Shown: positions 1-7,198, counted from the stretch's first letter. The stretch: 11,506 bases of DNA from Chloroflexota bacterium (GCA_003520455.1 DOUV01000682.1:1-11506); one strand, 5' to 3'. Notes: generated by a model not told the origin, from the letters alone. Numbers and translations are program-made.

Positions 1-1437
1 CTATACGTGCTCGACCTCGCCACGGGGGAGGAGCGCCGCCTGACCGACGACCCGCATTACGATGGCTGGCCCAGTTGGTCACCCGATGGTCGCACGCTGG
101 TCTTTGCTTCGATGCGCGAGGGCGATCTCGACATCTTCACGCTGGACCTGGCCAGTGGGGAGGCCACCAACCTCACCCCGGGCTCCAAGGCCCACGAGTA
201 TCAACCCTCCTACGCCCCCGACGGGCAGAGTCTCCTCTACATCTCGACCCGACGTGGCGAGCACGACCTTTTCCGGCTGGCCGTCGGAAGCGATCGCGCC
301 GAGCAGATCACGACAGCTGAGGGCATCGACGAGACCGCACCTCACTGGGCGCCCGATGGTCGTTGGGTTTTGGTCCTGGCTCAGGCTGAACTGGAGCGCT
401 ACGTCGCTCGGCTCGACGTCGCCACAGGCGTGCTCACGCGGCTGACCTGGACTCGCGGTGAGAGCGACCCTGTTCTGAGCCCCGGCGGTCGCGAGATTGC
501 CTGGGCGGACAGGCGGGCGAGCGAGACGGCGATTCTGAGTGTCGATCTGGGCAAGCAGGGGCTCCCTCACCGGCTGGCGGGCGGCCTGGGTCTGGTCCAG
601 GATCTGGCCTGGGTGGCGGCGGACAGCACGCTCTTGCAGTCTGCCGCAGCGCGTGTTCCCCAAGAGGCGGACCCGCCGACGCTCGAGCTCCCCCCGGCGC
701 CCGGTTCGGGGTTGGTCGAGGTTCCCAATCTGGATATCGACCGGCCGCTCCTCAACGCCGCCGTTCAGCCTTCCTACCAGGTCCTCCGCGAGCGCGTGCG
801 TACCGAGGTCGGCTACGACTTTCTTGGCCGGGTCAGTGAGACCCATCGCCCGCTGCACTTCGCCAGCAGCGCCAGCGATTACCTGAGCTGGCACAAGGCG
901 GGCCGCGCGGTCGATACCTTGTTGGACCTGGGTGTGCCGCCGAGCCAACTCCGCATGGAGGTCGTTCGCGACGACCGTCACAACGAGGTCTTCTGGCGGA
1001 TCTACCTGCAGTGTATTCCGCGGGACGGGAGTTGCGGCGAGCCTTTGCTCGATCGCCCGTGGGACTTTAGCGCCCGAGCGCGCCGGGTCGAAAGTCCCGG
1101 CAAAGGCGGTCACCCCTCGAGTTTCTTCCCGGGCTACTGGTTCGATTTCACCGCGGCGGCCGATGACTTTGGGTGGTTTCGCATCGCTTCATACCAGGAC
1201 CCCGACTTCGACTGGCGCACCGATAAGACCGCTCTCGAGTTCTGGCACTATCAAATGGATGCCGGGCTGGACTGGTGGTCAGCCATGAAGGAGATTTACG
1301 ACGCACCGACCCTCGCCGACTGGTTCAGTTGGAAGACGCTGGAGGAACACCACATTCCACTGTGGTTATTGCGGATCAAAGGTGTACCAATTCCACCCGA
1401 GTTGCGCGCCCGGCCGGTCGATCTCGTTGTTCCATAA
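1..1437 (+). CDS. PD40/TolB-like propeller fused to an M15 (VanX/VanY-type) peptidase-like domain, 5' partial
   Basis: The reading frame is open from the first base, so the N-terminus lies outside the window. Numbering here counts from the codon at 7. Residues 15-180 contain four PD40/WD40-like blades, each built around a W/Y-x-PDG or SPGG turn (SWSPDGRT, SYAPDGQS, HWAPDGRW, LSPGGRE), as in the TolB propeller. A Pro-rich linker (about 216-240) leads to a second domain. This contains SWHKAGRAVD (S294, H296, G299, A301, D303), an exact match to the SxHxxGxAxD zinc motif of M15 peptidases, and EFWH (E411, H414), matching their ExxH catalytic/zinc motif. The family cleaves D-Ala-D-Ala or related peptidoglycan bonds outside the membrane. 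C336 and C343 could form a disulfide. Substrate and export signal cannot be seen. It ends with TAA 85 bp before the glycosyltransferase, with no convincing promoter between them. Confidence 0.85.
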   Translation, partial: LYVLDLATGEERRLTDDPHYDGWPSWSPDGRTLVFASMREGDLDIFTLDLASGEATNLTPGSKAHEYQPSYAPDGQSLLYISTRRGEHDLFRLAVGSDRAEQITTAEGIDETAPHWAPDGRWVLVLAQAELERYVARLDVATGVLTRLTWTRGESDPVLSPGGREIAWADRRASETAILSVDLGKQGLPHRLAGGLGLVQDLAWVAADSTLLQSAAARVPQEADPPTLELPPAPGSGLVEVPNLDIDRPLLNAAVQPSYQVLRERVRTEVGYDFLGRVSETHRPLHFASSASDYLSWHKAGRAVDTLLDLGVPPSQLRMEVVRDDRHNEVFWRIYLQCIPRDGSCGEPLLDRPWDFSARARRVESPGKGGHPSSFFPGYWFDFTAAADDFGWFRIASYQDPDFDWRTDKTALEFWHYQMDAGLDWWSAMKEIYDAPTLADWFSWKTLEEHHIPLWLLRIKGVPIPPELRARPVDLVVP

Positions 1438-1508
1438 CGGTGAAATCCAGAAGGCTGCGTACAAAATCATGACAGGCCCAGTATGCACCGTTTGGCGTTC
1501 CTTGTTCC

Positions 1509-1514
1509 AAGGAG
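1509..1514 (+). promoter_or_regulatory. Ribosome binding site fixing the GTG start at 1523
   Basis: AAGGAG lies 8 bases before GTG 1523 and is the only good Shine-Dalgarno match nearby. The next in-frame Met is far inside the conserved N-terminal domain, so the GTG start is preferred. Confidence 0.7.
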
Positions 1515-1522
1515 AGTGACCC

Positions 1523-3328
1523 GTGGCACGTCCCCGCAAGTTGGACCTGATCGTTCACGCGACCCACGAAGCCGGACTCAAGGTGGGTGGTATCGGCGCG
1601 GTTCTGGATGGATTGCTCAGCAGCGAGAATTACAATAAGAATGTGAAGCGTACCATCCTGGTTGGCCCTTTCAATCTCGACGATGCGGTCGAGATGGAGC
1701 GCCTGGAAGCGCCCCGGAATCGCTTCCGAGTGCGCTATTCCAGCCTCGGTGGCAAGCGCGAGGTCAAGAGCGAGATGGCGCGAGCCCTGGATGCAGTCGC
1801 GCTCTACTACCACGTTCCAATCCTCTACGGCACCCGTGCCTTCGGGAGTGCCGAGCACGAGGTTCTCCTGATCGATGCACGCAACGTAACCATCAACGAT
1901 GTGAATGCCTACAAGCAGTATCTCTGGGACCGGTTCCAGATTCAATCCGATCGCTACGAGGGGCAGCCGGAGTTCGACACCTTCATCGCTGCGGCGGAGC
2001 CGAGCTTTGCGGCGCTGCAGGTGATCGTGGGGGAGGGCCCGGCGCCGACTCCGCCCGCCACGGCTTTGCTCGAGCCGGGCCTCAACTACCTGATTGCCCA
2101 TGAGTGGCTCGGCCTTCCGCTCCTGTTCAGCGCCGAACGCCGCCAGCCGGGGGCCTACCGCACCATCTTCTACGCCCACGAGGTTGCCACGGTCCGTCCG
2201 CTCGTCGAGGAGCATCCCGGGCACGACACCCGTTTTTACAACGCTATGCGCGCCGCGCGCGCCTCCGGTCTCTACCTGGACGATGTCTTCGGGAATCAGA
2301 GTGGCTTCTTCAAGCACGCCCTCATTCGCGCCGGGGCAACAACGGCTGCTGGCCTCTTCGCCGTCGGCGACCTGGTGGTCGATGAGTTGCGTTTCCTCGA
2401 TCCGGCCGTGGCCGGCCGTGAGATCGATCTGGTCTACAATGGGGTTCCCAGTTGGGAGATCACGCTCTACGAGAAGCGTGCCAGCAAGCGGCTGCTGCAG
2501 CAGTACTGCCAGAACATGCTCGGCTACGAGCCAACCTGGGTCTTCACCCACGTCACGCGCCTCATCCCCAGCAAGGGGCTGTGGCGCGACATCCGCGTGC
2601 TTGAGCACCTGGATTACGCCCTGGCCAATCGGGGCGAGACCGCGGTGCTCTACACGCTCAGCTCGGTCATTCCAGCCGGGCGTCGTGTCGAGGATGTACT
2701 GCGCTGGGAGGCACAGTATGGCTGGCCGGTTATCCACCGCGCGGACAACGGTGATCTTGTCGCGACCGAGCTTGATTACTACCATATGATTGAGGCTTTC
2801 AATCACGAGGCGCGTGCCTGCCGCGTGGTCCTGATCAATCAGTTCGGCTTCAGTCCCGACCGGCTCGGAACGCGGCTGCCGGCCGGCACCGAGTTCATGG
2901 ATATTCGGAAGGGGTCCGACCTCGAGTTTGGCCAGTCGATCTACGAGCCTTTCGGGATTGCTCAGGTCGAGCCGCTCAGCTTCGGGGCCCTCTGCGTGGT
3001 GAGCAACTCGTGTGGGTGTGTTGGCTTCATCGAGCGCAGCGGGGGCCTGTTGTTGCCCAATGTAGTTGTCGCCGACTATCTGACGTTGCCGGCTGTCCTG
3101 GTGTACTACGATCTCGCCGGGTTGTTGTCCATCGGCCGGGCCGAGCGTGACATCGTTGAGGCGCAGGCGGCGGCCGAAGTGACGTCCAAGGTGTTGGAGC
3201 GCTTCCCCCGCGATACCGAGAGCGCCAAGCGTCTTCTGACGGAGGGGTACGGGCTCAGCCAGCGGATGAGCTGGGAGGTTGTGGCCCGCGAGTACCTGTT
3301 GCCGGCGCTTCGTCGTCTGGACGGCTAG
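1523..3328 (+). CDS. GT-B glycosyltransferase, glycogen-synthase-like
   Basis: A 601-residue protein starting at GTG 1523. AAGGAG at 1509-1514 sits 8 bases upstream and supports this start. The N-terminus has HEAGLKVGGIGAVLDG (15-30), resembling the KxGG nucleotide-sugar loop of starch/glycogen synthases. IAHEWLG (191-197) resembles the HDW/HEW motif of the same group. The C-terminal Rossmann half has VYNGVPSWE (304-312), VTRLIPSKG (344-352) and YEPFGIAQVE (474-483), which gives the E-x7-E pair E475/E483 typical of GT3/GT4/GT5 enzymes. SxSCGCVGF (495-502) follows where family members contact the donor. No signal peptide or membrane segment is visible, so it is probably cytoplasmic. The likely role is transfer of glucose or another sugar to a polysaccharide, but donor and acceptor are not determined by sequence. 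It could equally act in capsule or glycan synthesis. It ends at TAG; a small hairpin follows at 3345. Confidence 0.85.
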   Translation: MARPRKLDLIVHATHEAGLKVGGIGAVLDGLLSSENYNKNVKRTILVGPFNLDDAVEMERLEAPRNRFRVRYSSLGGKREVKSEMARALDAVALYYHVPILYGTRAFGSAEHEVLLIDARNVTINDVNAYKQYLWDRFQIQSDRYEGQPEFDTFIAAAEPSFAALQVIVGEGPAPTPPATALLEPGLNYLIAHEWLGLPLLFSAERRQPGAYRTIFYAHEVATVRPLVEEHPGHDTRFYNAMRAARASGLYLDDVFGNQSGFFKHALIRAGATTAAGLFAVGDLVVDELRFLDPAVAGREIDLVYNGVPSWEITLYEKRASKRLLQQYCQNMLGYEPTWVFTHVTRLIPSKGLWRDIRVLEHLDYALANRGETAVLYTLSSVIPAGRRVEDVLRWEAQYGWPVIHRADNGDLVATELDYYHMIEAFNHEARACRVVLINQFGFSPDRLGTRLPAGTEFMDIRKGSDLEFGQSIYEPFGIAQVEPLSFGALCVVSNSCGCVGFIERSGGLLLPNVVVADYLTLPAVLVYYDLAGLLSIGRAERDIVEAQAAAEVTSKVLERFPRDTESAKRLLTEGYGLSQRMSWEVVAREYLLPALRRLDG

Positions 3329-3344
3329 AGCGCCAGTCAAGTCA

Positions 3345-3361
3345 TCCCACGGGGAGTGGGA
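3345..3361 (+). terminator. Short hairpin after the glycosyltransferase, possible weak terminator
   Basis: TCCCAC and GTGGGA form a 6-bp stem with a 5-base loop, 17 bases after the TAG stop. There is no T-tract, so an intrinsic terminator is only a possibility. Confidence 0.3.
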
Positions 3362-3445
3362 GCGAAGAGTTCGACGTCTGGTTAGCAGGGGGTCCGCGCC
3401 TCGAGCACTGTCGTCGGAGCGCGCTTTGGGCCAGCACGATCCCCA

Positions 3446-3464
3446 CCAGACTTCGGAAGTCTGG
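3446..3464. repeat. Perfect inverted repeat CCAGACTT/AAGTCTGG
   Basis: An 8-bp stem with a 3-base CGG loop, followed by CTCCTT. It could be a weak terminator or a small dispersed palindrome; only one copy is in this window. Confidence 0.45.
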
Positions 3465-3740
3465 CTCCTTGACCGGCGTGCACCTTCATCTCGGCGAGGA
3501 ACGCAGCACGCTGAGGGGGGGGCATCGGGCCGGGATGCGCGAACGGCTGGCGCGTCCCGCCGGAAAGACGCGGCATTGTACCACTGCCCGGCGATCCTGG
3601 GGCAGGAAAACCTGATGAGGCAGCGGTGCAGCGATCAGGAACTGGCGGGAATTCAGGTCGCGCTCGAATGGGGGGGCGCCGATGAGTAAGTCAATGGTAT
3701 CAGGCGCCCAATCTCGGGTACCACTCCCCGGAGGGAGGGC

Positions 3741-3857
3741 GGCAGGGTGGCAAAAGGACGGCACAACGGGATAACTTACCCAGAGTAAGCCAAGCAGCGA
3801 ATCGGAAGGTCGCGGTCTCCCGGCTCGCCTGTTGATCCGTCGCGCTACCACCCTGCC
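3741..3857. other. Nested inverted-repeat element, candidate structured RNA
   Basis: A perfect 10-bp inverted repeat closes the element (GGCAGGGTGG at 3741-3750, CCACCCTGCC at 3848-3857). Inside it ACGG (3758-3761) pairs with CCGT (3837-3840). Across a 2x2 internal loop, CAACGGG (3764-3770) pairs with CCTGTTG (3828-3834), using one G-U on the + strand. A hairpin CTTAC/GTAAG (3775-3779, 3785-3789, 5-base loop) and a possible GCGA/TCGC stem (3797-3800, 3810-3813) sit in the interior. Stacked pairing over about 117 bases is more than I expect by chance in non-coding DNA. On the minus strand, 3856-3843 reads AGGGTGGTAGCGCG, one base off the T-box antiterminator consensus AGGGTGGNACCGCG. I see no stem I and no downstream gene, so its class is unknown. 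Confidence 0.4.
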
Positions 3858-3882
3858 TTCGTGGGGGTAGGTGTGCAGTTTC

Positions 3883-3910
3883 ATTGTATCAAAACTTGAA
3901 GAGGCGTCAA
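3883..3910 (-). promoter_or_regulatory. Sigma-70-like promoter on the minus strand
   Basis: Read on the minus strand, TTGACG (3910-3905) is separated by 16 bases from TACAAT (3888-3883). Both hexamers are one mismatch from consensus. A transcript would start near 3876 and run straight into the inverted-repeat element at 3857-3741. No minus-strand gene is evident downstream, so a small RNA is the natural reading if the promoter is active. Confidence 0.45.
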
Positions 3911-4068
3911 GGCTCAGAATGGACTTTTCCTACCTGTACGTTAGTACTTTTCATAACATGGAATCACTTCCGCAGCGGGCAGGGCGGAATTCTGGAAGAA
4001 TGAACCTTGATCTCGGGGAGTGAGGGAACGCTTCCGTGGAGTGAATCAATGGTTGAAGAGCCACGGGT

Positions 4069-4091
4069 TCGTGTCCATTCGTGCCATTCGT
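4069..4091. repeat. Short tandem repeat with TTCGTG(T)CCA units
   Basis: TTCGTGTCCA is followed directly by TTCGTGCCA and then TTCGTA. The repeat lies inside the open frame that extends upstream of the kinase, which argues that this upstream part is not coding. Confidence 0.5.
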
Positions 4092-4180
4092 AGCCGAAAG
4101 TTTATTCCTTTTTGGGAGATGTCGGGTAGCAAGAAGAGAGTCTGGCAGTCTTCTTTGCCAACGAAGGGTCGTTTCTGCTG

Positions 4181-4188
4181 GGAGGTGG
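4181..4188 (+). promoter_or_regulatory. Ribosome binding site choosing the TTG start of the kinase
   Basis: GGAGGTGG ends two bases before TTG 4191. The open frame continues upstream to 4020, but the extra residues look non-protein-like and no comparable ribosome site precedes the earlier candidate starts. Confidence 0.65.
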
Positions 4189-4190
4189 GA

Positions 4191-5594
4191 TTGAACGCGA
4201 AGCGGTTACAGCTGGTTGCGGTCCTGGTTCCTTGGTTGGCCCTGATCCTGCTGGATCTCATTCGACGATTTATCTTTCCGGCGTTTTGGCGGTCGCTGCC
4301 CGGCTTTCTCACGCTCATTATTATCTTGCTGAGTGGAGCGGCGCTGTTCTCATGGGCTATCTTTCGAACCGTTGACCGGCTACAGACTACCGTTCAGGTT
4401 CAGAAAGGAGAGCTCGAGCGACTCTACGACGAAGCGCAGCAACAAACGGCCCGGCTGCGGGCACTGCACGAGGCCGAGATCGCGCTGACTTCCGAGTTGG
4501 CGCTGGAGAAGGTTCTGCAGCGGGTTGTGGATCTGAGCCGGCAACTGCTCAACGCCCGGTACGGTGCGCTAGGCGTCATCGGCGACGAAGGGAAACTCAA
4601 GCAATTTATCACCTCGGGGATCAATCCCCACACCCGAGCGAATATCGGCCACCTCCCCCAGGGCCTGGGACTGCTCGGCTATCTGATGCACAAGGGTGAG
4701 CCGATTCGGGTGGCCGATATTCAGGCTCATCCGGAGTCGGTCGGATTTCCGCCCAATCACCCCCCGATGAAGACCCTTCTGGGAGTCCCGTTACTCTATA
4801 AGGGCGAACTCCTGGGCGATATCTATCTGACTGAGAAGGCCGGTGGTCTGCCTTTCAACGAGAAAGACGAGGAACTCCTTGTACTGTTCGGCGCTCAGGC
4901 CGCCGCAGCGCTGGCGAATGCCCGGCTGGTGCAGCAGATTGAGGGCCTGGCGGTGGTCGAAGAGCGCCAGCGGTTTGCGATGGACTTGCACGATGGCATC
5001 ATCCAGTCGATCTACGCCATCGGCCTGACCCTTGAATCCACTGCTCTTCGGCTGAATGAGGAGCCCGAGGCCGTTTACGAGCAGCTCCGGGCGGCCGTTC
5101 GGACGCTTGACGAGATCATCCAGGACATCCGCGGCTACATCGTCAACCTTGGCCCGGGGCGCTTCGGTGGCAAATCGCTCAGCGCCGGTCTGCTGGATCT
5201 CGCCCGGGAGATTCGCATGAGCAGCATGACCCAGGTCAAGGTTGAGGTCGAGGAGGGCGTGGACGAGAGCCTGGTCCCGGCTCAGACGGCTGAGTTGTTT
5301 CACATCGCCCGCGAAGCCTTGACCAACATCGTCAAGCACGCGCGGGCCTCGTTGGCCGAGATCCAGGTCGAGATGGATGACGACCTGGAGCACGTCATCG
5401 TCATCATCAAAGATAACGGGGACGGGTTCGTGGCGCCAGTCGCGGGCTTCCCGGAACAGCGGCATGGTCTGCGGAACATGCGCCAACGAGTGACTGCTAT
5501 GGACGGAACGCTGGAGGTGCTCAGCGCGCCGGGACAGGGTACAACCCTACGCATTGTCGTCCCGAGCCTCCTTGAGGTGCACGTACCGGGCTAA
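4191..5594 (+). CDS. Membrane GAF sensor histidine kinase, NarL-partner (HisKA_3) type
   Basis: From TTG 4191 the product is 467 residues. Two membrane segments (about 6-24 and 37-58) are followed by a coiled-coil signalling helix (60-100, rich in Gln, Glu and Leu), a GAF sensor domain (about 100-245), a HisKA_3 dimerisation helix and a HATPase_c domain. The phospho-acceptor is H267 in ERQRFAMDLHDGIIQ. The ATP site is visible as the N box REALTNIVKHA (N379), the G1 box DNGDGF (408-413) and the G2 region RHGLRNMRQR plus GQGTT. All catalytic residues are present, so it should be active. The very short external loop suggests that signal is sensed in the membrane or by the cytoplasmic GAF domain; the ligand is unknown. 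A response-regulator gene follows 115 bp downstream and is the obvious partner by position. Confidence 0.9.
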   Translation: MNAKRLQLVAVLVPWLALILLDLIRRFIFPAFWRSLPGFLTLIIILLSGAALFSWAIFRTVDRLQTTVQVQKGELERLYDEAQQQTARLRALHEAEIALTSELALEKVLQRVVDLSRQLLNARYGALGVIGDEGKLKQFITSGINPHTRANIGHLPQGLGLLGYLMHKGEPIRVADIQAHPESVGFPPNHPPMKTLLGVPLLYKGELLGDIYLTEKAGGLPFNEKDEELLVLFGAQAAAALANARLVQQIEGLAVVEERQRFAMDLHDGIIQSIYAIGLTLESTALRLNEEPEAVYEQLRAAVRTLDEIIQDIRGYIVNLGPGRFGGKSLSAGLLDLAREIRMSSMTQVKVEVEEGVDESLVPAQTAELFHIAREALTNIVKHARASLAEIQVEMDDDLEHVIVIIKDNGDGFVAPVAGFPEQRHGLRNMRQRVTAMDGTLEVLSAPGQGTTLRIVVPSLLEVHVPG

Positions 5595-5610
5595 TGCTGT
5601 TCGGGCGACT

Positions 5611-5649
5611 GCAAGTGAGGTGACAAACGTTACTGTCGGTCACGCTTGC
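5611..5649. repeat. Imperfect inverted repeat between kinase and regulator
   Basis: GCAAG (5611-5615) and GTGAC (5620-5624) face GTCAC (5639-5643) and CTTGC (5645-5649), giving two 5-bp stems with an asymmetric internal loop. It could be an operator or an mRNA processing hairpin. No T-tract follows, so termination is unlikely. Confidence 0.35.
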
Positions 5650-5709
5650 GGATTGGTATCGTCTGTACCATCGCTGAGTTATGCTGAGGAGCGATGGAAG
5701 GAGTGACCG

Positions 5710-6111
5710 ATGAGGACGCGCCGCCTGTTGGTGGTGGATGCCCACCGCCGGGTTCGCTCTGCGTTGTTAGCTCGTCTTGCCCGTGTGCCCGGCATCATGG
5801 TTGTCGGTGATACCGCCGAGGAGGATGAGGCTGTGCGTCTTGCTGTGAACTTGCAACCGGATATCATCTTGCTCGAGCCCAAGCAGCTCGATGCGACCCA
5901 CCTGGTACGCCACCTGCGTGAAGTGGCTCCCGCGAGCCGCGTTGTAGTCCAGACATCCTACCCGGACCTCTGGGAGGAGGAAACCCTCTTGCAGGCGGGG
6001 GCCAGTACTTATTTGCTGAAGACTCTGGACCTCAACTCGTTGTGGCCGTGGTTTGGGGAGGCACCGCCGCTCGATGCTGGTTGGTACTCCAACGACGTGC
6101 TCCCGTTTTGA
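5710..6111 (+). CDS. Atypical single-domain response regulator with Glu at the phosphorylation site
   Basis: A 133-residue receiver-type protein starting at ATG 5710 behind GGAAGGAG (5696-5703). The CheY-like fold is recognisable. LLVVDAH has D10, but the second acidic residue is Ala (A11). QPDIILLEPKQ puts E56 where the phospho-accepting Asp normally lies. QTS has the switch Thr (T82), and YLLKTLD has the conserved Lys (K104). In other receivers a Glu at this site often mimics the phosphorylated state, so the protein may be locked in an active-like conformation or respond to something else. There is no DNA-binding domain; the last 25 residues (WPWFGEAPP onward) are not a helix-turn-helix. 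It lies directly after the histidine kinase and is probably co-transcribed with it. Confidence 0.8.
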   Translation: MRTRRLLVVDAHRRVRSALLARLARVPGIMVVGDTAEEDEAVRLAVNLQPDIILLEPKQLDATHLVRHLREVAPASRVVVQTSYPDLWEEETLLQAGASTYLLKTLDLNSLWPWFGEAPPLDAGWYSNDVLPF

Positions 6112-6498
6112 GGGACTCAAGGGCCCGGTCACGCTCTCCGGTTTCAGTTACCACCGCCCGAGCTTCTTCATTCCCTCCGTTGTTCCGAGCGACATGTCGT
6201 TGAAGTCAGGTTCCGCGGAGAGCCTTCACGGCGGGATGAGGACAGTTCCACCTCGCCGTTTGTCGTTTGTCCGCCTGCACGAGGGCATCCGGCGGGAAAA
6301 CCCACGCATCTGGTGGAGGCTTGGTTGGGTGTGCGCTGCCGGTTGACGCCTGGGCCGTCCGTGGGCAAGGCGCAGGTGTTCCCTAACCGGCGCCCGGATG
6401 TCCGAACGAGAGGGTCTCGAGTCATCCGGCTGGATCCGCCATCAACGGCCCGCCGGAGCGATCACCACTCGGACCTCGGCGCCAGGGAGGAGGATCCC
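6112..6498. other. Intergenic stretch upstream of yjbQ
   Basis: No gene is supported in these 387 bases. A 10-bp perfect palindrome CGACATGTCG lies at 6190-6199 and could be a protein-binding site. A nested inverted repeat at 6394-6429 (CCGGATG/CATCCGG enclosing CGAGA-GGG-TCTCG) lies 70 bases before the yjbQ start and could form in its leader RNA. I see no convincing promoter hexamer pair. Confidence 0.5.
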
Positions 6499-6894
6499 AT
6501 GGTTCGGATGGAAGTGCGGAGCCGGGCGACCCGCGAACTGGTTGACATCACCAAGCAAGTCCGCAGCGCCGTGCGGCAGCACGGCGTTGCGGAGGGGGTC
6601 TGCATACTCTTCGTGCCGCACACGACGGCGGGTCTCACCTTGAATGAAAACTGGGATCCTGACGTGCAGGGCGACATTCTGGTGACCCTCGCCGACATTG
6701 CTCCGGACGACCCGCGCCACCGGCACACCGAGGGGAACTCACCGGCCCACGTCCTCACCAGTTTGGTTGGGACGAGCGCAACCCGCTTCATCGCCGGTGG
6801 CGAGTTGCAATTGGGCCGGTGGCAGGGCGTCTACCTGGCGGAGTTTGACGGGCCGCGCACCCGCAGCGTCTGGCTCAAGCTCCTGCCGGGTTGA
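6499..6894 (+). CDS. yjbQ: YjbQ / UPF0047 family protein (secondary thiamine-phosphate synthase type)
   Basis: From ATG 6499, preceded by GGGAGGAGG (6485-6493), the product is 131 residues, close to the usual length of this family. The diagnostic blocks are all present: VPHTTAGLTLNEN (39-51, with H41), DVQGDI (55-60), HTEGNSPAHVLTSLVG (76-91) and LGRWQGVYLAEFDGPR (105-120). The family forms a compact trimer with a conserved His/Glu metal-binding pocket. E. coli YjbQ was reported to have a weak, secondary thiamine-phosphate synthase activity; the physiological role remains open. The frame is open further upstream to 6313, but that part shows no family similarity and the ribosome site fixes ATG 6499. 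No thiamine genes lie nearby. Confidence 0.92.
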   Translation: MVRMEVRSRATRELVDITKQVRSAVRQHGVAEGVCILFVPHTTAGLTLNENWDPDVQGDILVTLADIAPDDPRHRHTEGNSPAHVLTSLVGTSATRFIAGGELQLGRWQGVYLAEFDGPRTRSVWLKLLPG

Positions 6895-6917
6895 TGCCGC
6901 CGCCCGCCGCGCCAGGG

Positions 6918-6947
6918 TTGCCAGGATTGCGTGTTTCCGGATACAAT
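6918..6947 (+). promoter_or_regulatory. Sigma-70-like promoter of the 68-residue small protein
   Basis: TTGCCA (6918-6923) and TACAAT (6942-6947) are separated by 18 bases. Transcription would start near 6954, leaving a leader of about 38 bases that includes the strong ribosome site GGAGGAGGG at 6979-6987. Confidence 0.6.
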
Positions 6948-6991
6948 TCAGGGACCGGTGCGTGGGAGCAGGCTTCTCGGAGGAGGGACAG

Positions 6992-7198
6992 ATGGACGAA
7001 GAGCGCTTTGAGGAAAACACGCCACAAGCCACCCCGCCGATGACCGTCGCGCACGCCCGTGCTCGGGCGCTCGAAATTTACGAGACCGACGATCCCCGAA
7101 TATTGCGCGAGCTTTCAACTCGGATCTGGGAGACGTTGCACGACGCGGACGAGGCGGCCTGGCTGCTGCGCCTCGCCGATGCCCTCGAGTACGAGTAG
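6992..7198 (+). CDS. Small acidic hypothetical protein (68 aa)
   Basis: ATG 6992 follows GGAGGAGGG by four bases. The 68-residue product starts with an acidic, Pro-containing tail (MDEERFEENTPQATPPM). The rest is probably two or three amphipathic helices (HARARALEIYE, PRILRELSTRIWETLHD, DEAAWLLRLADALEYE). There is no signal peptide, membrane segment or known motif, and I do not recognise the family. The gene has its own promoter 45 bases upstream and a 14-bp terminator stem 23 bases after the TAG stop, so it is a self-contained transcription unit. That architecture and the strong ribosome site make it a credible gene despite its size. The role is unknown; helical acidic proteins of this size are often regulators or binding partners. 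Confidence 0.7.
   Translation: MDEERFEENTPQATPPMTVAHARARALEIYETDDPRILRELSTRIWETLHDADEAAWLLRLADALEYE

Larger units (their letters stand above)
3329..4190. other. Gene-poor intergenic stretch with hairpins
   Basis: About 860 bases between the glycosyltransferase and the histidine kinase hold no convincing protein-coding gene. Open frames on either strand are rich in Arg, Pro and Ser, lack ribosome sites and resemble no family I know. The content is structural: hairpins at 3345-3361, 3446-3464 and 3550-3571 (CGCGTC/GACGCG), a nested inverted-repeat element at 3741-3857, a minus-strand promoter-like pair at 3883-3910, and a short tandem repeat at 4069-4091. A decayed gene or a non-coding RNA locus are both possible. 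Confidence 0.6.

Noticed and set aside
79..1113. Minus-strand open frame opposite the propeller/peptidase gene
   Set aside because: Antisense shadow; the + frame carries PD40 and M15 motifs.
1376..3340. Long minus-strand open frame (654 codons) opposite the glycosyltransferase
   Set aside because: It is the antisense shadow of a clear GT-B gene with family motifs, has no ribosome site, and arises from GC-rich codon bias.
3741..3857. RNase P, SRP or tmRNA gene
   Set aside because: None of the hallmark sequences of these RNAs (for example the P4 strands, the GGAA SRP loop context, a tRNA-like end) are present on either strand.
3486..3884. Minus-strand frame of 132 codons in the gene-poor gap
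   Set aside because: Its ATG overlaps the -10 element of the promoter, no ribosome site is present, and the composition (Arg, Pro, Ser) looks non-coding.
4020..4190. Upstream extension of the histidine kinase to GTG 4020
   Set aside because: The added 57 residues include a DNA tandem repeat and no domain, while TTG 4191 has a strong GGAGG site and leads straight into the first membrane helix.
4791..5486. Minus-strand frame of 231 codons opposite the kinase
   Set aside because: Antisense shadow of the HisKA_3/HATPase coding region.
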